Below are positions 60,845-64,000 of a stretch of 64,000 bases of DNA, one piece after another (position 1 is the stretch's first letter; the number at the start of each line of letters is the position of its first letter). A model generated the notes under the pieces. That model searched no databases. It had not been told where the DNA came from and worked only from the letters and a program-made list of their open reading frames with translations. The position numbers and the translations under genes are program-made. This stretch comes from Halorussus halobius (lineage in GTDB: Archaea > Halobacteriota > Halobacteria > Halobacteriales > Haladaptataceae). Location of the stretch: assembly GCF_004765805.1 (NCBI RefSeq), contig NZ_ML219773.1, forward strand, positions 1,116,001 through 1,180,000, read 5' to 3'.

Positions 60845-61981
60845 TCAGGACTCGGTCGTGGTTTCCTCGCCCGTGGCGGTTCCCTCGTCGGTCGCACCGC
60901 TCCGCGCCTCGGCCTTCGTCGTCTCGGTCGCCGTCTCGTCGCCGTCGGCGGTCGCCGCGTCGTCCGTCGCCGTCTCCTCCGCACTCCCGTCGGTCGCAGT
61001 CGTCTCCTCTGTCGCAGTCGCGTCGTCGGTCGCGTTGCTCTCGTCGTCGACTTCGGTCGCTGTATCCTCAGCGTCGGTCTCGGCCGCAGCCGTCTCCGTC
61101 TCGGCCTCTGCGTCGGTCGCCGACTCGCCGACCGGCGCGCCGGCCACGGAGAGGTCGGCGAGGTCGACGCTCTCGATTTCGGCTGTCTCGGCGCTCAGCG
61201 CGGGCTGGTCGCTCTCGTCGGCGTCACCGTCGGACTGGTCGTCCTCGGCCGACTGGTCGCTCGCGCTCGCCGCCGTGGAGACGTTCTCGGCCGCGTCGCT
61301 ACGCACGGTCGCCCGCTCGACCGCGAGGCCCTCGACCGTCTGGTTCTGGAGGACCGCGCGGTCGATAACGAGCCGGGTCCGTATCTCCAGCGGTCCGGTC
61401 TCGTTCAGCAGTGCGTCGGCCAGCGACTCGTCGCGGACCGTGACGTTCGTCAGCGCGAGGTCGGTGGTCTCGCCGGTCAGCTCGGCGCGGTCGAGCGCGA
61501 CGTCGGCGTAGGTCTCGTTGCTCGCGTTCCCCTCGTCGGTCGCGTTCAGCACCGTGAGCTCGCCGAACTCGGCGTCGAGGACGGTGACGTTGCGGACGAC
61601 CAGCCGCTCGAACGTGACGTTGCTGGCGGTCAGGTTCGTGGCGTCGCTCGCGGCCGTCTGGTCGGCCTGCTCGGTCTGGTCGGCCTGTTCGGTCTGGTCG
61701 GCTTCGGTGGTTTCGCCCTCGGTGGTCTGGCCGTCAGCCTCGGCCGCCGTTTCCTCGCCCGCGGTGGTTCCCTCGTCGGTGGCACCGCTGCGCGCCTCGG
61801 CTTTGGTCGTCTCTGTCGTCGTCTCGTTCGCCTGGCTCGTCTCCTGCTCTGCGGTCGTGTCTTGGGCGGCGACCGCCGACGCGTCGGTCGCCGAACCGGT
61901 CGCGCCGACGCCGACGACGGCACCGGCCGCGACCAGTAGCACTGTGGCGACCAGCACGGTCGCTGTGGTTCTGTCTGTCAT
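60845..61981 (-). CDS. secreted Thr/Glu/Ala-rich surface protein with duplicated ends
   Basis: A 378-residue acidic protein. It starts with a hydrophobic signal or anchor (TATVLVATVLLVAAGAVVGV), then a Thr/Glu/Ala/Gln low-complexity part. The middle domain (about 110-225) is a strand-rich repeat region with several NxT/S sites: NLTASNVTFERLVVRNVTVL, DAEFGELTVLNATDEGNASN. A second low-complexity part ends the protein. The motif TETTKAEARSGATDEGT appears near both ends (about residues 55-75 and 350-370), in DNA copies at 60862-60925 and 61750-61813. It probably sits on the cell surface as a glycosylated acidic protein. No known family was seen. Confidence 0.75.
   Translation of the reverse strand: MTDRTTATVLVATVLLVAAGAVVGVGATGSATDASAVAAQDTTAEQETSQANETTTETTKAEARSGATDEGTTAGEETAAEADGQTTEGETTEADQTEQADQTEQADQTAASDATNLTASNVTFERLVVRNVTVLDAEFGELTVLNATDEGNASNETYADVALDRAELTGETTDLALTNVTVRDESLADALLNETGPLEIRTRLVIDRAVLQNQTVEGLAVERATVRSDAAENVSTAASASDQSAEDDQSDGDADESDQPALSAETAEIESVDLADLSVAGAPVGESATDAEAETETAAAETDAEDTATEVDDESNATDDATATEETTATDGSAEETATDDAATADGDETATETTKAEARSGATDEGTATGEETTTES
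60862..60925. repeat. 64-bp direct repeat, copy 1 (3' end of the Thr-rich gene)
   Basis: This stretch starts TTTCCTCGCCCGTGGCGGTT and is nearly identical to 61750-61813, which starts TTTCCTCGCCCGCGGTGGTT. Both are in the same frame and encode the TETTKAEARSGATDEGT motif. Differences are few and mainly at third codon positions. Confidence 0.8.
61750..61813. repeat. 64-bp direct repeat, copy 2 (5' part of the Thr-rich gene)
   Basis: This is the partner of 60862-60925, about 890 bp away, inside the N-terminal low-complexity region. Recombination between the copies would delete the whole central domain in frame. Confidence 0.8.
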
Positions 61982-62394
61982 TCCGCGACCGGCTACGCCG
62001 AGGCGCGGGATAAACGACCGACTCCGTTTTCCCCGGCCGGAACGACCGTCCGAACCGTTTCGCGGTCTGGCTCGGGTTTCCTCGCGAGCGAGCCCGGTAA
62101 CGCGGACGTAACGACTGCTTCGATGCCTGCGCCGCGCGCTGGCTCGTCCGCTGGGGGTGAGGTGCGATTGCTCCCTGAGATGCTGTGCGGTTGTTCACTG
62201 GGATACTGTGCGGTTGCTGTTTCCCCGAGGCTCAAGCAGTAGCTAGGTCGTTATCGTTCGGAAGACGGGACGGAGCTAACCGGAAGCGGACTACTGCTTG
62301 AGCCGACGAGTAACCGTGACCGAACCGCGACCGCACCGCAACCGCGACAGCACTGCAACCGCGACCGCACCGCAACCGCACGGACGCGACCGAA
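61982..62394. repeat. intergenic gap with a dispersed-repeat copy
   Basis: No gene is seen in these 413 bp between two minus-strand genes. At about 62120-62310 lies a copy of the dispersed repeat: GCGCGCTGGC, then GCTGGGGGTGAGGTGCG, repeated GTGCGGTTG units, and the inverted repeat GGCTCAAGCAGTAG (about 62229-62242) with CTACTGCTTGAGCC (about 62290-62303), followed by GACGAGTAACCG. The same CTACTGCTTGAGCC-GAYGAGTAACCG block occurs at about 6595-6620. An ACCGCACCGCAACCGCGAC repetitive stretch follows (about 62320-62385). Confidence 0.65.
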
Positions 62395-64000
62395 CTACTC
62401 CTCGAAGCCGCCCGACGACCACACCGTAATCTCGTCGTCGGCCGCGACCGCGACGTACTGGGTGCCCTCGCTGGGGTCGTCCCAGACGACCGGCGCGGGC
62501 GTGATGCGGTCGGCGTCGGTGTCGGCGCTCCAGATGCGCTCGCCCGTCCCGGCGTCGAGGGCGTAGACGTGCCCGCCCGAGGAGGGGACGAACACCACGC
62601 CCCCGCCGGTCGCGGTCGTTCCGCCGGGCCAGATGCGCCAGTGGGACCACGACGGGTCGACGTCGGGGAGTTCGGTGCGCCACGCGAGGTCGCCGGTCGC
62701 GGGGTCGACCGCCTGCACGAACGCGGTGTGGGACGTGTCCTCGGAGGCGAGCCGGGAGCCGCCCTCCGCCAGCGAGATGTCGCCCTCGGTGTCGTACTCC
62801 CAGTCGGGGTCGTAGGACACCCGCTGGGCCGCGTCGACCGCCGCGACGTACCGCAGCCCGGTGTCGGGGTCGTAGGCGCACGGCGGCCACTCGGTCGCGC
62901 CGATGGTGCCCGGCCAGCACGTCCCGGCGTTCTCCTCGCCCCGCGGCGGGAGCGCGAGGAAGTCGTCGGCCCACTCGTGGTCCTGCCTGGACCACGCCGC
63001 CGTGCGTTCGAGCAGTCGCCCGGTCTCGGCGTCGTACACGTAGGTCCAGCCCGCCTTCTGGTCGGTCGAGACCGCCCGCCGCGTCTCGCCGTCGACCTCC
63101 AGGTCGAAGACGGTCGGCGTGTCGTGGCTGTCGTAGTCCCACAGCTCGTGGGGGAGCTGCTGGCTCGCCCACTCTAGCTCGCCCGAGTCGAGGTCGATGG
63201 CGACGATGGAGTTCGAGTGCTTGTTCGGCCCCGGTCGGACGATGCCGTTCATCATCGGACAGGGGTTGCCCACCGCGTAGAAGACGTTGCTCGTCTCGGG
63301 GTCGATAGCCGGACTCATCCACGGCGCGTTGCTGGCGAACCGCCAGCTGTCGCCGACCCACTCGTCTTTCGGTGCCAGGTTGACCCGCCAGTCGACCGCA
63401 CCGGACTCGGCGTCGACCGCCGAGGCCACGCACCAGCCGCCGAAGTCGCCGCTCATGCCGACGTGGACCTGCCCGTCGTAGGCGACCGGAGCCTGCGAGA
63501 TGGACATCCGCCTGGGCTGGTCCATCTCCTCGAGCTGTTCGTCGGTGAGCATCAGCGTCTCCCACTCCTTCTCGCCGGTGTAGCGGTTCAGCGCGACGAG
63601 GTACGTGTCGGTCGTGGCGAAAAACACCTTGTCCTGCCACACCGCCACGCCCCGGTTGCGGCCGGTCTGGCCCGCGTTGTCGCCCGGCAGCGCGTACTTG
63701 AACTGCCAGTACTTCTCGCCGGTCCGGGCGTCGGCCGCGACCACGGCGAGGTTGCTCGTGGTGTAGTACATCACCGGCGGGTCCGACGGGACGATTACCG
63801 GGTTCGTCTCGATGCCCGCGCTGTCGGTCGGAATCGTGTACTGCCGTTCGAGCGACGAGACGGTGTCGGCGTCGAGCTGGTCGGCCGGCGTGTAGCCGCG
63901 CTGGCCCAGCCCCTTGTCGTACACCAGCCACGAGTCGCGCCGGTCGGCGTCGTCGCGGAGCAGTTCGGTCGTCACCGCCATCCGGGGCATGGGCTCGTCG
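62395..64000 (-). CDS. PQQ-type beta-propeller dehydrogenase-like protein (5' end outside window)
   Basis: About 535 residues are visible and the frame continues beyond the right edge. The propeller repeats are typical of PQQ-dependent quinoproteins: NAGQTGRNRGVAVWQDKVFF, ATTDTYLVALNRYTGEKEWE, SPAIDPETSNVFYAVGNPCP, WDYDSHDTPTVFDLEVDGET, and the late GGGVVFVPSSGGHVYALDAG, TGERIWSADTDADR. It would oxidise an alcohol or sugar outside the cell with PQQ. The catalytic Asp and the cofactor-binding residues cannot be confirmed, and no c-type cytochrome gene is seen. It is acidic overall. Confidence 0.85.
   Translation of the reverse strand, partial: DEPMPRMAVTTELLRDDADRRDSWLVYDKGLGQRGYTPADQLDADTVSSLERQYTIPTDSAGIETNPVIVPSDPPVMYYTTSNLAVVAADARTGEKYWQFKYALPGDNAGQTGRNRGVAVWQDKVFFATTDTYLVALNRYTGEKEWETLMLTDEQLEEMDQPRRMSISQAPVAYDGQVHVGMSGDFGGWCVASAVDAESGAVDWRVNLAPKDEWVGDSWRFASNAPWMSPAIDPETSNVFYAVGNPCPMMNGIVRPGPNKHSNSIVAIDLDSGELEWASQQLPHELWDYDSHDTPTVFDLEVDGETRRAVSTDQKAGWTYVYDAETGRLLERTAAWSRQDHEWADDFLALPPRGEENAGTCWPGTIGATEWPPCAYDPDTGLRYVAAVDAAQRVSYDPDWEYDTEGDISLAEGGSRLASEDTSHTAFVQAVDPATGDLAWRTELPDVDPSWSHWRIWPGGTTATGGGVVFVPSSGGHVYALDAGTGERIWSADTDADRITPAPVVWDDPSEGTQYVAVAADDEITVWSSGGFEE

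Noticed and set aside
1-64000. tRNA, rRNA and insertion-sequence search by eye
   Set aside because: No cloverleaf with a GGTTCRAATC loop, no rRNA stretch and no transposase-like protein was found in any gap or frame.

Overview
The window is a gene-dense, very GC-rich chromosomal segment from a halophilic archaeon (class Halobacteria). The signs are acidic proteins with strong G/C preference at third codon positions, Tat-type secretion signals, haloarchaeal families (DUF7344, HalOD1, DICT, DUF5789-like), AglB/AglJ N-glycosylation genes, archaeal lipid enzymes, DNA topoisomerase VI, and short TATA-to-ATG distances typical of leaderless transcripts. The genus cannot be fixed from this segment. 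No rRNA, tRNA, transposase or cas gene was found.

Layout. 1-3.0 kb: MBF1-like regulator (cut by the window edge), a small unknown gene and a hisC / AK6-type kinase / archaetidylinositol-phosphate synthase operon. 3.2-6.3 kb: an unusual basic Gln/Gly/Arg-rich protein, an F420-type oxidoreductase and a DUF4349 lipoprotein. 6.3-14.5 kb: a hairpin-rich gap, a Tat-exported GMC oxidoreductase pair behind an iron-box-like operator, an MBL hydrolase, OsmC, a DUF7344/HalOD1 pair, a membrane zinc protease, and archaetidylserine decarboxylase. 14.6-26.8 kb: an N-glycosylation cluster (aglB, flippase, four alkaline-phosphatase-superfamily proteins of which three are tandem paralogues, two glycosyltransferases) with aglJ divergent from it. 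27-34.3 kb: small genes, a thiolase/DUF35 pair, a hydrolase, a zinc-ribbon microprotein, an RNase H-fold protein and a DICT sensor, separated by repeat-rich gaps. 34.4-40.8 kb: heme genes hemH-hemG and hemE with a 27-spacer CRISPR array between them, then an HNH nuclease-like gene. 41-44.8 kb: pstSCAB. 44.9-51.7 kb: transporters, small enzymes, and a TetR-DUF6176 operon with a likely autoregulatory operator. 51.7-56.9 kb: topoisomerase VI, with a 569-residue intein in the B subunit. 57-64 kb: an ABC transporter of THI5/NMT1 type split over two convergent operons, a Thr/Glu-rich secreted protein and a PQQ-type beta-propeller enzyme cut by the window end.

The most notable signals are the cas-less 37-bp-repeat CRISPR array lodged inside the heme cluster, the TopoVI-B intein ending in Lys-Asn, a modular family of hairpin-bearing intergenic repeats (about six copies), two large palindromic elements of about 115 bp, a sharp GC change inside one of the tandem paralogues of the agl cluster, and the basic low-complexity protein in an otherwise acidic proteome. 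All similarities were judged by reading; no search was run.
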